A DNA stretch of 46,699 nt from an uncultured Alphaproteobacteria bacterium (GTDB lineage Bacteria; Pseudomonadota; Alphaproteobacteria; VGEJ01), in assembly GCA_913041535.1 (NCBI GenBank), contig CAJWJK010000014.1:1-46699 (forward strand). Direction: 5' to 3'. The first letter of the stretch is position 1; each line of letters starts with the position of its first letter. Shown here in pieces: positions 1-9,171 of this stretch. A program made the position numbers and the translations under genes. Under the pieces are notes generated by a model. It had not been told where the DNA came from and searched no databases. It worked only from the letters and a program-made list of their open reading frames with translations.

Positions 1-1
1 C

Positions 2-3000
2 CAGCCGCTCGTGAAAGAACTTCGCGATCCTCTCGGATCCATGGGAAATGACAGTGCTTTGGCAGTGATGTCAGAAAAAACCCGCATGCCATACGACTAC
101 TTCAAGCAACTCTTCGCTCAAGTAACTAATCCCGCTATAGACTCTATCCGAGAAGAGGTGGTCATGGCCTTAGGATGTTACATCGGGCCTGAGGGAAACT
201 TACTGGAGCCAACTGAGGAAAATGCTCACCGACTTCGGGTTTCACACCCCATCATTACCAACAATGAACTAATGGCCCTCAAACATCTCGATATGCGAGA
301 CTGGCGATCGTGCACGATCGATATTTCATTTCAGAAGGGCTCGGGAAAAGAGGGTCTTCTGGCGGCACTCGATCGCATTTGCAGCGAGGCTACGGCTGCT
401 ATCCGAAGCGGTATTGAGATTGTGATTTTAAGTGACCGTAACATCGATGCTGATAATGTACCCATCAGTGCTCTTGTGGCTGTTGGTGCTGTACATCACC
501 ATTTGGTGCGATCGTACCTTCGCACCAGAGTTGGCATTGTGGTTGAAACGGGCGAGGCACGGGAGGTCCACCACCATTGTCTTCTGATAGGTTATGGTGC
601 AGATGCCATTAACCCATACCTGGCGTTTGAGTCTTTATGGGATGCTCGTCGAAAAGGGTATCTGGAAGGCGTTGATCATATCAGCGATGACGCCGACGTT
701 GTTGCGGCCTATCAGAAAGGTGTCGGTAAAGGCATGCTCAAGGTGATGGCAAAAATGGGCATTTCGACTCTTCAATCATATAAAGGTGCGCAAATTTTTG
801 AGGCTGTAGGCCTTGCTAAAGATGTTGTTGAGCGCTGTTTCTCTGGAACAGCGAGTCGTGTGCAGGGCGTCGGGTTTGATGTGCTTGCTGACGAAATGGA
901 GAAACGTCACGCCTTGGGCTTTCCTCCTCGTGATACCGTGGCAATTCCCGTGTTGCAAAACCCCGGTGATTATCATTGGCGTCGACATGGTGATGTTCAT
1001 ATGTGGGATCCAGCGTCGATTTCATATCTACAAGTTGCGGCTAGGGGTAACGACGAGGAATCCTATAAAAAATTCGCCAATCAAGCCAATGAAGAAAGCA
1101 CGCGGCATTCCACTCTTCGGGGTCTCTTGCGTTTTAACGCTGAGGCAAACGGTGGGCCAATTGCGCTTGCTGAGGTGGAGCCTGAAAGTGAAATCCTAAA
1201 ACGTTTTGCGACAGGAGCTATGAGTTTCGGCTCTATCTCTAAGGAAGCTCATGAATCGCTAGCGGTTGCAATGAACCGTATTGGCGGGAAATCCAATACC
1301 GGTGAGGGTGGGGAAGACCCCGAGCGCTTCTTCAGAATGGCAAATGGCGACTCGAAACGCTCTGCGATTAAACAAGTGGCCAGCGGTCGTTTTGGTGTGA
1401 CAATTAACTACCTTACCAATGCGGATGAACTTCAGATAAAAATCGTTCAGGGCGCAAAACCCGGTGAGGGGGGGGAATTACCAGGCCGCAAGGTTGATGA
1501 ATATATAGCATCGATACGTCACTCGACACCGGGGGTTGGTCTCATTAGCCCTCCACCGCATCATGATATCTATTCCATCGAGGACATGGCTCAACTCATT
1601 CATGATCTAAAAAATAGTAACCCTGAAGCCCGTATCAGCGTAAAGCTTGGGTCCGCCATTGGTGTTGGGACGGTTGCTGCGGGAGTGGTAAAAGCGCGGG
1701 CAGAGCACCTTGTAATTGCAGGTGATTCAGGTGGAACGGGGGCTTCTCCTTTGACTTCAATCAAACATGCCGGACTTCCATGGGAGCTTGGCATCGCTGA
1801 AACTCATCAAACTCTCGTGATGAACAATCTACGCTCGCGGGTCACACTACAAACTGATGGGCAGTTGAAAACGGGGCGTGACGTTGCGGTCGCTATACTT
1901 CTCGGCGCAGAGGAATTCAGTTTCGGTACAGCCCCATTGGTTGCTCTCGGCTGTATCATGATGCGTAAATGCCATTTAAACACATGCCCAGTCGGAATTG
2001 CGACTCAGGACTCGTACCTTCGGTCAAAGTTTAATGGCCTACCCGAGCATGTCATAAATTACTTTTTTATGATGGCGAACGAACTGAGGACAATCATGGC
2101 GGAACTGGGTTTTTCAACAGTCAACTCTATGATTGGTCGGACTGATGCGCTTCATGTCGATACAGCGGTGAATCACTGGAAAGCTAAAAATATTGACCTT
2201 TCAAACTTATTAACTAAAGCTATTGAGCCAGACAATTGCCTTGGTGTTTTTCGGATACATGATCAAGACCATGGTCTTGATCATGCGCTCGATAATCAAC
2301 TCATTCGCATGGCCGAACCTGCTCTCGCGCGCGGTGATAAGGTGCGTGAAGAACTCACTATTCGCAACGTCAATCGTGTGGTTGGCGGAATGCTATCCAA
2401 TTGGATAATTCGACGCGTCGGCCCGGAAATGCTTTCGGATGGAACCATTCATTTCAAGTTTAATGGCAGCGCGGGGCAGAGTTTTGGGGCTTGGCTTGCT
2501 AAAGGCGTGACATTGGAGTTAGAGGGTGACGCTAACGATTATGTGGGTAAAGGTATGTCTGGTGGAAAACTCATCATATTTCCGCCAAAGGCGAGCACTT
2601 TTGTGCCGGAAGAACAGATAATCGTTGGCAACGTTGCGCTCTATGGCGCTACATCTGGCGAATGCTACTTTCAGGGAATTGCGGCTGAACGTTTTTGCGT
2701 ACGAAACAGCGGAGCATCGGCTGTTGTTGAGGGAGTAGGGGACCACGGTTGCGAATACATGACCGGTGGGCGGGTGGTGATACTTGGAAATACCGGCAGA
2801 AATTTTGCGGCGGGGATGAGTGGTGGTATTGCTTACGTTTTTGACGAAAAACATACATTCAGTGAACGTTGTAACCAAGATATGGTCGCTTTAGAGAAAC
2901 CGATTGAAGCTGATGATGTTGGCGAGCTTAAACATCTCATTGAGAGTCATCATACATATACGGGTTCAGAAGTCGCGGCGCGTATTCTTAACGACTGGAA

Positions 3001-3100
3001 AGGGGCACTAACGAAGTTTGTCAAGGTCATGCCGCTTGACTACAAGCGTGTTCTTCATGAACGGAATGAAGCACGAAGCAGGATAACTGCAGGTGGGTAA
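2..3100 (+). CDS. gltB: Glutamate synthase (NADPH) large subunit, C-terminal part (5' end outside window)
   Basis: Makes glutamate from glutamine-derived ammonia and 2-oxoglutarate, in complex with GltD in the cytoplasm. The reading frame is open to the left edge, so the GTG at 11 is internal. About 1030 residues remain of a protein usually near 1500; the N-terminal glutaminase domain is missing because of the window edge. The fragment begins in the central domain, followed by the FMN-binding synthase domain (roughly residues 380-750) with its glycine-rich GEGGE segments, and ends in the GXGXG beta-helix domain (about residues 800-980). The 3Fe-4S cysteines are visible in the [12 protein letters not shown] segment, encoded at 1952-1987. 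The stop overlaps the start of gltD by 8 bases, so the two are translationally coupled. An eight-G run lies near 1468-1475 without breaking the frame. Identification is secure. Confidence 0.97.
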   Translation, partial: QPLVKELRDPLGSMGNDSALAVMSEKTRMPYDYFKQLFAQVTNPAIDSIREEVVMALGCYIGPEGNLLEPTEENAHRLRVSHPIITNNELMALKHLDMRDWRSCTIDISFQKGSGKEGLLAALDRICSEATAAIRSGIEIVILSDRNIDADNVPISALVAVGAVHHHLVRSYLRTRVGIVVETGEAREVHHHCLLIGYGADAINPYLAFESLWDARRKGYLEGVDHISDDADVVAAYQKGVGKGMLKVMAKMGISTLQSYKGAQIFEAVGLAKDVVERCFSGTASRVQGVGFDVLADEMEKRHALGFPPRDTVAIPVLQNPGDYHWRRHGDVHMWDPASISYLQVAARGNDEESYKKFANQANEESTRHSTLRGLLRFNAEANGGPIALAEVEPESEILKRFATGAMSFGSISKEAHESLAVAMNRIGGKSNTGEGGEDPERFFRMANGDSKRSAIKQVASGRFGVTINYLTNADELQIKIVQGAKPGEGGELPGRKVDEYIASIRHSTPGVGLISPPPHHDIYSIEDMAQLIHDLKNSNPEARISVKLGSAIGVGTVAAGVVKARAEHLVIAGDSGGTGASPLTSIKHAGLPWELGIAETHQTLVMNNLRSRVTLQTDGQLKTGRDVAVAILLGAEEFSFGTAPLVALGCIMMRKCHLNTCPVGIATQDSYLRSKFNGLPEHVINYFFMMANELRTIMAELGFSTVNSMIGRTDALHVDTAVNHWKAKNIDLSNLLTKAIEPDNCLGVFRIHDQDHGLDHALDNQLIRMAEPALARGDKVREELTIRNVNRVVGGMLSNWIIRRVGPEMLSDGTIHFKFNGSAGQSFGAWLAKGVTLELEGDANDYVGKGMSGGKLIIFPPKASTFVPEEQIIVGNVALYGATSGECYFQGIAAERFCVRNSGASAVVEGVGDHGCEYMTGGRVVILGNTGRNFAAGMSGGIAYVFDEKHTFSERCNQDMVALEKPIEADDVGELKHLIESHHTYTGSEVAARILNDWKGALTKFVKVMPLDYKRVLHERNEARSRITAGG

Positions 3101-4580
3101 GCCAACAGGATTCAGAGAATACAGTCGAAAAGTTGCGCCGTATCGGGACGCAGCGGAACGTATTAGGGATTTTAATGAAATTTACACGGATCACGATTTC
3201 GACCAACTAAAGACGCAAGCGTCACGCTGCATGGATTGCGGTGTTCCATTTTGTCAATCTCCTGATCTGAATCCGATAACGGCAAGAAGCGGATGTCCTA
3301 TACATAACCTTATTCCAGAGTGGAATGACCTCGTTTATAGCGATCAATGGCGCGATGCACTTGATCGACTGCATGAAACAAATAATTTTCCGGAATTTAC
3401 AGGGCGTGTCTGTCCGGCGCCTTGCGAAGGTTCTTGTGTTCTAGGAATTACCGATCCTGCCGTGACCATCAAGAATATTGAAATGGCGATTATCGACAAT
3501 GGCTTTGCCAAAGGGTGGGTGAAACCAATGGTTCCGCCATCGCGCACCGGAAAGACAGTTGCTATTATTGGATCAGGGCCTACTGGTCTTGCTGCTGCTG
3601 CACAGCTCAATAAAATCGGGCATCAAGTGACGGTATATGAACGTGCAGACCGTATAGGCGGCTTGTTGATGTACGGTATTCCCAATATGAAACTCAGTAA
3701 AAAGGACGTAGTTGAACGAAGAATTGATATTTTACGTCAAGAAGGTATTGAGTTCATCGTTAACGCTGACGTGGGAAATGGTGAAGGAGGGACGCTTTCA
3801 GTGTCTGAGCTTTTAGCGGGGGTTGACGCATTGCTCCTCGCAACTGGAGCCACCGTGCCGCGTGACCTACCAATACCGGGCCGTAAGCTGGATGGCGTGC
3901 ACTTTGCGATGGATTTTCTTACCAAGAATACCAAAAGCCTGCTGGATTCGGAGTTTAGGGACGGCAATTATATCAACGCCAAGGACAAAGATGTAATTGT
4001 AATTGGAGGTGGGGATACAGGAACAGATTGCCTGGGCACCTCACTAAGACAGACCTGCAAAAGTCTAACTAACTTTGAACTATTTCCGACACCCCCCATT
4101 GAGCGCGCACCAAATAATCCTTGGCCGATCTGGCCAACTACTTTTCAAGTGGATTACGGTCATGAGGAAGCTTCAGCACGATTCAACAAGGACCCTCGAA
4201 TTTACTCTATCTCAACTACCGAATTCGTAGGGGACGACTACGGCACTCTCAGTGGTCTTAGAACTGTCAGTGTAATATCTGATGACGGGCAGTTCAGTCA
4301 GATCGAGGGTTCAGAACAAGTTTGGGATGCTCAGCTCGTCTTCCTTTCCATGGGGTTTTTAGGGCCTGAGAGCTATGTTTCTGAACCGCTTGGGGTGGAG
4401 CTGGATGAACGCTCAAACTACAAAGCGACAAAGGGTGTATACCAAACGTCAGCGCCAAAGGTGTTTGCTGCAGGGGATTGCCGTAGCGGCCAATCGTTGA
4501 TAGTTCGTGCTATTAACGAAGGTCGGGAGGCAGCCCGGGAAATTGACAGGTTTCTCAGCAGCATGTCAGTCCCAGTATAG
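3093..4580 (+). CDS. gltD: Glutamate synthase (NADPH) small subunit
   Basis: Supplies electrons from NADPH through FAD and 4Fe-4S clusters to GltB. The 495-residue protein has the full family length. Cluster cysteines are seen at C46, C49, C54 and C68, and again at C107, C111 and C115. A FAD-binding Rossmann motif (GSGPTG) lies near residue 161, and the NADPH-binding motif (GGGDTG) near residue 305. The start is GTG at 3093, inside the end of gltB (8-base overlap), and the protein starts with the typical KPTGF(R/L)EY segment, which supports this start. A short hairpin covers its stop codon, so the gltBD transcript may end there. Confidence 0.97.
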   Translation: MGKPTGFREYSRKVAPYRDAAERIRDFNEIYTDHDFDQLKTQASRCMDCGVPFCQSPDLNPITARSGCPIHNLIPEWNDLVYSDQWRDALDRLHETNNFPEFTGRVCPAPCEGSCVLGITDPAVTIKNIEMAIIDNGFAKGWVKPMVPPSRTGKTVAIIGSGPTGLAAAAQLNKIGHQVTVYERADRIGGLLMYGIPNMKLSKKDVVERRIDILRQEGIEFIVNADVGNGEGGTLSVSELLAGVDALLLATGATVPRDLPIPGRKLDGVHFAMDFLTKNTKSLLDSEFRDGNYINAKDKDVIVIGGGDTGTDCLGTSLRQTCKSLTNFELFPTPPIERAPNNPWPIWPTTFQVDYGHEEASARFNKDPRIYSISTTEFVGDDYGTLSGLRTVSVISDDGQFSQIEGSEQVWDAQLVFLSMGFLGPESYVSEPLGVELDERSNYKATKGVYQTSAPKVFAAGDCRSGQSLIVRAINEGREAAREIDRFLSSMSVPV

Positions 4581-4588
4581 GGGGACTG
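4567..4588 (+). terminator. Hairpin over the gltD stop codon, possible terminator
   Basis: A 7-bp perfect stem (CAGTCCC with GGGACTG) encloses an 8-base loop that contains the gltD stop codon. It is followed by TATTCTC, only a weak T-rich tail, so it may act as a weak terminator or as an mRNA 3'-end stabiliser. The call rests on sequence alone. Confidence 0.35.
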
Positions 4589-4623
4589 TATTCTCATAGC
4601 GCGGACTATGGAAAGGCAGGGCT

Positions 4624-4728
4624 ATGGATTTAGAGCTAAATGGCAAGAAGGTAGTGGTGTTCCAAGAAACACCAGTATCAAGCCTCACTATCGGAGTAAA
4701 TGTTGTCATCCTGAGGGGCGGCGGGTAA
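4624..4728 (+). pseudogene. 34-codon ORF resembling a decayed short-chain dehydrogenase N-terminus
   Basis: The short ORF starts MDLELNGKKVVV, which resembles the first strand of many short-chain dehydrogenases (pattern MDL-L-GKK-VVTG). The expected glycine-rich TGxxxGIG then fails to appear, and the frame ends in TAA directly abutting the GTG of the next gene. No SDR body follows. It could be the stub left after deletion or replacement of an SDR gene between gltD and the acetyltransferase, or a chance short ORF. The similarity covers only about ten residues, so this is tentative. Confidence 0.2.
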
Positions 4729-5292
4729 GTGAAAGACAAGCTGTATCAGCAAGGCGTAAAAGAGAAGATAGTTATAGATGTCGATGATGATTTAGTGATT
4801 CGGACCTTAAAACCCTCTGATATCAATGACGCCTACCTTCAATGGATGAATGACATGGAGGTTGTGCGGTATACGGAGCAGAGGTTTGTCAAACATCAGC
4901 ATTCAGATGTTGAGAAATTTGTTAGGGATAAGCTTGGATCCGACATGGATTTTTTGTTTGGTATTTTTTTTAAAAATAGACATATCGGAAATATTAAGCT
5001 TGGACCTATAAAATGGGAAAGCTTGAGCGCTGAGGTTTCATACTTGATAGGCAATAAAGAGTTGTGGGGCAAGGGTATAGCAACAAAAGTGGTAAAGTCC
5101 GTAGTGGCGTTTGGCTTTTCTGAACTAGGATTGAAAAAAATCAGTGCCGGTTACTATGAAATAAACATTGGTTCAGCAAAAGTCCTGGAGAAATGTGGTT
5201 TTTCGGTTGAAGGTATGGGCAGCCGCGTGATCGAGGTAGAGGGCGTTCGATACAGTTCGGTTGTGGTTAGCTTAACTAATAGCAAGTTTTGA
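4729..5292 (+). CDS. GNAT-family N-acetyltransferase (RimJ/RimL type)
   Basis: Probably transfers an acetyl group from acetyl-CoA to an amine; the substrate cannot be read from sequence. The 187-residue protein has the single-domain GNAT fold. It opens with an IRTLKPSD strand at about residues 24-31, carries the acetyl-CoA pyrophosphate loop WGKGIAT at 113-119, and has the terminal NIGSAKVLEKCGF segment typical of RimJ/RimL-like enzymes. The closest general resemblance is to GNATs that modify sugars or surface polysaccharides, but that is only an impression. The start at GTG 4729 directly follows a stop codon and lacks a clear ribosome-binding site; the domain begins near residue 22, so the true start could be slightly downstream. 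The gene looks more AT-rich than gltBD and may be a later arrival. Confidence 0.8.
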   Translation: MKDKLYQQGVKEKIVIDVDDDLVIRTLKPSDINDAYLQWMNDMEVVRYTEQRFVKHQHSDVEKFVRDKLGSDMDFLFGIFFKNRHIGNIKLGPIKWESLSAEVSYLIGNKELWGKGIATKVVKSVVAFGFSELGLKKISAGYYEINIGSAKVLEKCGFSVEGMGSRVIEVEGVRYSSVVVSLTNSKF

Positions 5293-5456
5293 TTCGTGCT
5301 TTTCTGTTGTTAATAGTCGTGTACATAACACTTAACCATAAATAGAGAAAAGTCAGTTTTGTATGACGGACAGTGATCTTTGTCTTACGTGCAAGAATAA
5401 ATATTAATAGGTTAGTGAGTGCGTAAAGTGGCACTTGTCCGATAAAAGGAAATTCG

Positions 5457-6254
5457 ATGCTCGGTCATATAGAGATAGAGAGAGCTGCACGACTTATCTG
5501 GAATTGCTGGCAAACTGGGGAGACAATAGAGCGGTTACCCGATTCTTTGAGCCCCAGTACGCGAGCAGAAGCATATGAAATTCAGGCACATTATGGGACG
5601 TTTAGTGGGAGTCCCATATTTGGGTGGAAGATTGCTGCTACCAGCACTGCTGGGCAGAACCATATTGGTGTGTCTGGGCCAATAGTTGGGAGACTTTTAC
5701 GGAATCGAGTCTTTCAACCAGATTCTTCTCTACGTTTCGGGTCAAATCGGATGGCCGTTGCTGAGCCAGAATTTGCCTTTCGAATAGGGACAACGTTATA
5801 TCCTAGGTCCACTGAGTATAAACTTGAAGAAGTAAGTGCAGCTGTTGCCTCACTTCATGGCGCAGTTGAAATTCCTAACTCCCGCTTTCTTAATTATGCT
5901 TGTGTCGGAGAGAATAATTTGATTGCTGATAATGCATGTGCTCATGAGGTGGTAGTGGGCCCCTCAATGTGTAATTCATGGAGGTCTTTGGACCTTGCAC
6001 ACCATGAAGTCAGCATTTCGGTTTTAAATGGTGAAACTAATAAGGGGATAGGGGCCAACGTACTTGGAGACCCGTGGGCAGCTTTGACATGGATTGCAAA
6101 TGAACTTAGCGAAAATAATACAAGTTTGTCAGCAGGAGATACTGTGATAACTGGAACATGCGCAGACCCAATTAGTATCAGTTCAGGTGATACTGTTATT
6201 GTTGATTATGGCACGCTTGGTCTTATTCAGGTCAGCTTTTCCGAAGATGGGTAG
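5457..6254 (+). CDS. 2-keto-4-pentenoate hydratase / fumarylacetoacetase-fold family enzyme
   Basis: Belongs to the MhpD-like hydratase/decarboxylase group, metal-dependent enzymes that hydrate or decarboxylate 2-oxo acids in aromatic and related catabolic pathways. The 265-residue length is normal. The GWKIAAT segment places the family lysine at K58, and the E-x-E metal-binding pair is E103/E105 in AEPEFAFRIG. A further conserved stretch, AVEIPNSRF, follows near residue 138. The ATG at 5457 has an AAAGGA ribosome-binding site just upstream (about 5444-5450). It ends 41 bases before the thioredoxin-like gene and probably shares its transcript. A relative of identical length lies at 27220-28017. 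No other ring-cleavage pathway genes are adjacent, so the substrate is unknown. Confidence 0.85.
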   Translation: MLGHIEIERAARLIWNCWQTGETIERLPDSLSPSTRAEAYEIQAHYGTFSGSPIFGWKIAATSTAGQNHIGVSGPIVGRLLRNRVFQPDSSLRFGSNRMAVAEPEFAFRIGTTLYPRSTEYKLEEVSAAVASLHGAVEIPNSRFLNYACVGENNLIADNACAHEVVVGPSMCNSWRSLDLAHHEVSISVLNGETNKGIGANVLGDPWAALTWIANELSENNTSLSAGDTVITGTCADPISISSGDTVIVDYGTLGLIQVSFSEDG

Positions 6255-6295
6255 TGCGGGTCAAGGCCGGGCACACAAGTTTATTAAGGACTAGT

Positions 6296-6856
6296 ATGGT
6301 TTTAACAGAAACAGAGATATGCGAATTCGGGTGGAAAGCTCCCGATTTCAATTTAGTTGGAACAGATGGTGAGAGGCATGGGCTACGAGACATTCGAGGG
6401 GTCAACGGCACTCTCGTAATGTTCATTTGTAATCACTGCCCCTATGTTAAAGGTGTTATAGACCTGATTGTTCAGGATGCTCGAGAGTTGCAGAAACTTG
6501 GCATCGGAGTGATCGCTATTATGCCTAATGATATTAAAGAGTATCCTCAGGATGGCCTTGGTCCTATGACTGCGTTGGCTCTTGAAAAGGGATTTAGTTT
6601 CCCATTTGTTCTTGACGATCTTCAATTGGTAGCTCGAAGCTATAATGCTGTCTGTACACCAGACTTTTTTGGCTTTAACGCTAATTTAGAACTTCAATAT
6701 CGAGGGCGAATTGCTGAAGTTCGCGATGCTAAGGTGGTGCCTGGAGGAAAGCGTGATTTGTTTGAGGCAATGACGACCATTGCTTCAACCGGCCAGGGCC
6801 CGAGTCACCAAGTGGGGGGTATGGGCTGCTCAATCAAGTGGAGAGACGGTCACTAA
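6296..6856 (+). CDS. Thioredoxin-fold (AhpC/TSA-redoxin) family protein with CNHC motif
   Basis: A redoxin-type thiol protein, likely a cytoplasmic thiol oxidoreductase or peroxidase-like enzyme. The 186-residue protein has the FICNHCPYVK motif (C45 and C48 form a CxxC pair) after the first strand, a YNAVCTPDFFGF segment, and the C-terminal MGCSIKW signature seen in this family of proteins annotated only as thioredoxin family. The ATG at 6296 is preferred over the in-frame GTG at 6254 because an AAGGA ribosome-binding site lies at 6286-6290 and the protein then begins at the domain boundary. It follows the hydratase on the same strand. No signal peptide is seen, so it is probably cytosolic. 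Its partner is unknown. Confidence 0.85.
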   Translation: MVLTETEICEFGWKAPDFNLVGTDGERHGLRDIRGVNGTLVMFICNHCPYVKGVIDLIVQDARELQKLGIGVIAIMPNDIKEYPQDGLGPMTALALEKGFSFPFVLDDLQLVARSYNAVCTPDFFGFNANLELQYRGRIAEVRDAKVVPGGKRDLFEAMTTIASTGQGPSHQVGGMGCSIKWRDGH

Positions 6857-6964
6857 TCCATTGAATTATTGCAGTATTACCGATTGATATTGTAGTAACT
6901 TTAGATCGCCTATGTAATACTTCTTATTAATTGCGTCGTAACAGCAATAACTAGGGGAATGGAA

Positions 6965-8353
6965 ATGGATGATTCAATGGAGAGAGCGTGCAAGGATGTT
7001 TATAAAGGTGTCGCTCGCGCTAAAGTGACTCGTAGACGGTTAATGCAAACCGCGGCAGCATCGACCGCTGCTTTTGCTGCAACATGGAAGCCCGAAGAGG
7101 TTCGAGCCGATGTTAATGGAACTGTTAATGTATATGCGGCGTCCGGCTTGCGATGGGACGGCTCAATGCGTGCAGCTTACCCTATTTTCAAAGAGTACTT
7201 TCCAAATATAACTGTTAATTTTACCTCGGAACCTATAGGAGATACTTACCAAAAGATCTCTGTGATGATGAATTCGAAAGTTGACTCTTTCAATGTCATC
7301 TACACCGACTTTGGTCAATGGCCGCAGATGCATTCAATCGGTGCCCTAACTCCACTACAGCAGTATGCTGATCAGGACACGGAATGGTTTGATGATTATC
7401 TCAGTGATGTTCCGGAGTCGATAACCAAGCTTTATCGATTCCCTCAGGTTCCCAGTGGCGACCTTTATGGGTTGTGTCCCGACGGCAATGCAATGTTGGC
7501 TGCCTACCGTAAGGATGCATTTGATAAGGCGGGCATTGAATTCCCCATGACTTGGGAGGGTTGGATCGAGGCTGCAAAAGAACTTAATGATCCAGATCGT
7601 GAAGTCTATGCCTACTGTGCTGCTATGGCCCGTGGTTTCTGGTTTGGTTTTGAATTTTGGGGGGCACACGCGTCATTCGGTGGCGAATGGTTTGATCGGA
7701 TGGAGGATGGTTATTGGAATCCCACCTTTAACACGGAAGCTGGTTATCAGGCACTTTTGGCCCTAAATGAATTGAATAAGTACGCACACCCAATTACAGC
7801 AAATGGTGGTGAAGATGAAGTGAACACTGCTTTTGCAAATGGAAGTGCATTGTTTGGCCCGTTAACTTGGGGTACAGCGAATTTGAACAATCCCGACTTC
7901 AGTCATTTCCCTGATGAGTTTCACTGGGACGTTCCGCCCCGTGGATCAAATGCTGAGGGCAGTCATCGGCCGTTAATGGGAGGCTTAGGCCAGTTTGTAC
8001 CACCGTGGTCTCCTGATCATCAAGCAGCTTGGGAATGGATCAAGTGGATCAACTCAGGCGATAAGACCGATCCGCGTATTGGTGAGGTCATGGTTAAAGC
8101 AGGAAGCCAGCCGTCACGTATTTCGCTATTGTCAAAGTATGGAGCCGAGCGAAATTTCTTTAACGGTTTGTCCAAGGCGTTTCCTACGGCAATTCCATTC
8201 GTCATGCTTATTCCAGAGGCTAATAGTTTAGTCCAGATGATCGGTGAAGAAGGTGCCGACTATATTAATGGCGACATCGACATCGAAGATGCTTTGAAGG
8301 CCATGGATAAACGCGCGCGTCGTATCATGGAAGATTCAGGTTATTATGGTTAG
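6965..8353 (+). CDS. Tat-exported ABC transporter solute-binding protein, family 1 (sugar-type)
   Basis: A periplasmic binding protein of the family 1 (maltose/glycerol-3-phosphate-like) class. With the start at ATG 6965 the protein has 462 residues. A twin-arginine signal is clear: TRRRLMQ at residues 22-28, an alanine-rich hydrophobic stretch, and probable cleavage after VRA at about residue 48. The mature part begins with a strand (VNVYAASGLRW) and holds typical features such as a WEGWIEAAKEL helix and GSALFGPLTWG. ATG 6965 is preferred over ATG 6959 because the AGGGGA ribosome-binding site at 6953-6958 would touch the latter. No permease or ATPase gene is adjacent, so it is an orphan here and its partners must be elsewhere. 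The ligand, probably a carbohydrate or polyol, cannot be told. Confidence 0.88.
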   Translation: MDDSMERACKDVYKGVARAKVTRRRLMQTAAASTAAFAATWKPEEVRADVNGTVNVYAASGLRWDGSMRAAYPIFKEYFPNITVNFTSEPIGDTYQKISVMMNSKVDSFNVIYTDFGQWPQMHSIGALTPLQQYADQDTEWFDDYLSDVPESITKLYRFPQVPSGDLYGLCPDGNAMLAAYRKDAFDKAGIEFPMTWEGWIEAAKELNDPDREVYAYCAAMARGFWFGFEFWGAHASFGGEWFDRMEDGYWNPTFNTEAGYQALLALNELNKYAHPITANGGEDEVNTAFANGSALFGPLTWGTANLNNPDFSHFPDEFHWDVPPRGSNAEGSHRPLMGGLGQFVPPWSPDHQAAWEWIKWINSGDKTDPRIGEVMVKAGSQPSRISLLSKYGAERNFFNGLSKAFPTAIPFVMLIPEANSLVQMIGEEGADYINGDIDIEDALKAMDKRARRIMEDSGYYG

Positions 8354-8370
8354 AATGTAAATTGGTGGCG

Positions 8371-8424
8371 TCAGGGTCTGAGCAAACTGTAATTTATCTT
8401 AATTGCAGCCAGGTCAGACTCTGA
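8371..8424 (+). ncRNA. Nested-hairpin structured RNA element between two genes
   Basis: Two nested stems are seen in the gap after the solute-binding protein gene. The outer stem pairs 8371-8380 with 8415-8424 (10 bp, one G-T wobble). The inner stem pairs 8387-8394 with 8401-8408 (8 bp, one wobble) around a 6-base loop, and a symmetric 6 by 6 internal loop separates them. A T6 run at 8436-8441 lies 11 bases downstream. This may be an extended terminator for the upstream gene or a cis-acting leader for the yfgM-bamB transcript. Function is inferred only from shape. Confidence 0.4.
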
Positions 8425-8470
8425 TGTTACTAGTGTTTTTTGATCATGGCGTTAGCTAACGAGGCTGGAA

Positions 8471-9136
8471 TTGGCCGATATTTTCCGAGAAGTCGATGAA
8501 GATGTTCGTAAAGAACGATATGTTAAGTTGTGGCGAACCTATGGCCGGTACGCAATTGGCTTTGCTGTCGCCGTGGCTTTGATCGTGGTCGGAATGTCCG
8601 GTTGGGATCAATACAGGCAGTCAGCTAATGAAGCGGAGAGTGAGCGGTTTGCAAATGCCGTTTCGATGTTTAATTCCCGTAATTATACCGGTGCAATAGA
8701 GGAATTCTCACAACTCGGGAGTGAAGCAAATAGCGGCTACCGAGAGCTCTCTCTTTTTCGGGAGGCAGCATCTCGTACAGCCGCTGGTAACCGCGACGAG
8801 GCAATAGCTATATACGATGGGATAGCGGCTAATTCTAGTAATAGAAAAGAATTTAGGGATCTTTCCAGGTTGCTGGCCATCATGAATATTCTTGAGTCAC
8901 CAGATTTGATTGTGGGGTCCAGCGATATGTCTGCACGTCTTGATAGTTTGGATGAGGTAGGTAGTCCCTGGTACTATTCTGCGAGGGAGTTGGCTGCTCT
9001 CATTAAGCTATATGACAATGATAGGAATGGGGCTCTGGAGGAGTTTGCTGCGATTAGAGATGATATCCATGCTCCCCCGGCTCTTCGAGCGCGATCGACT
9101 GAGTTGTACGAATCTATAAAAGATAGAACACATTAA
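8471..9136 (+). CDS. YfgM-like membrane-anchored TPR protein (Sec translocon ancillary)
   Basis: A single-pass inner-membrane protein with a periplasmic TPR-like domain, related to E. coli YfgM, which associates with SecYEG and periplasmic chaperones. The 221-residue protein starts MADIFREVDED, a typical N-terminus for alphaproteobacterial members, with one transmembrane helix at about residues 28-43. Alanine-rich TPR-type helices follow (for example FNSRNYTGAIEEFSQL). The start is TTG at 8471; the conserved N-terminus fixes it despite the non-ATG codon, with a GAGG-like site at 8461. The neighbour 35 bases downstream is bamB, a common pairing, and the two are probably one operon for envelope protein biogenesis. 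Confidence 0.88.
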   Translation: MADIFREVDEDVRKERYVKLWRTYGRYAIGFAVAVALIVVGMSGWDQYRQSANEAESERFANAVSMFNSRNYTGAIEEFSQLGSEANSGYRELSLFREAASRTAAGNRDEAIAIYDGIAANSSNRKEFRDLSRLLAIMNILESPDLIVGSSDMSARLDSLDEVGSPWYYSARELAALIKLYDNDRNGALEEFAAIRDDIHAPPALRARSTELYESIKDRTH

Positions 9137-9171
9137 CGATATTTGATTTGGCTAGGTGGTGACGGGTAGCG

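Noticed and set aside
813-1199. 128-aa ORF on the plus strand
   Set aside because: Out-of-frame shadow inside gltB with no family resemblance.
1460-1480. Eight-G run in gltB
   Set aside because: Frame is intact and the length is shorter than the desulfurase tract; noted only in the gltB entry.
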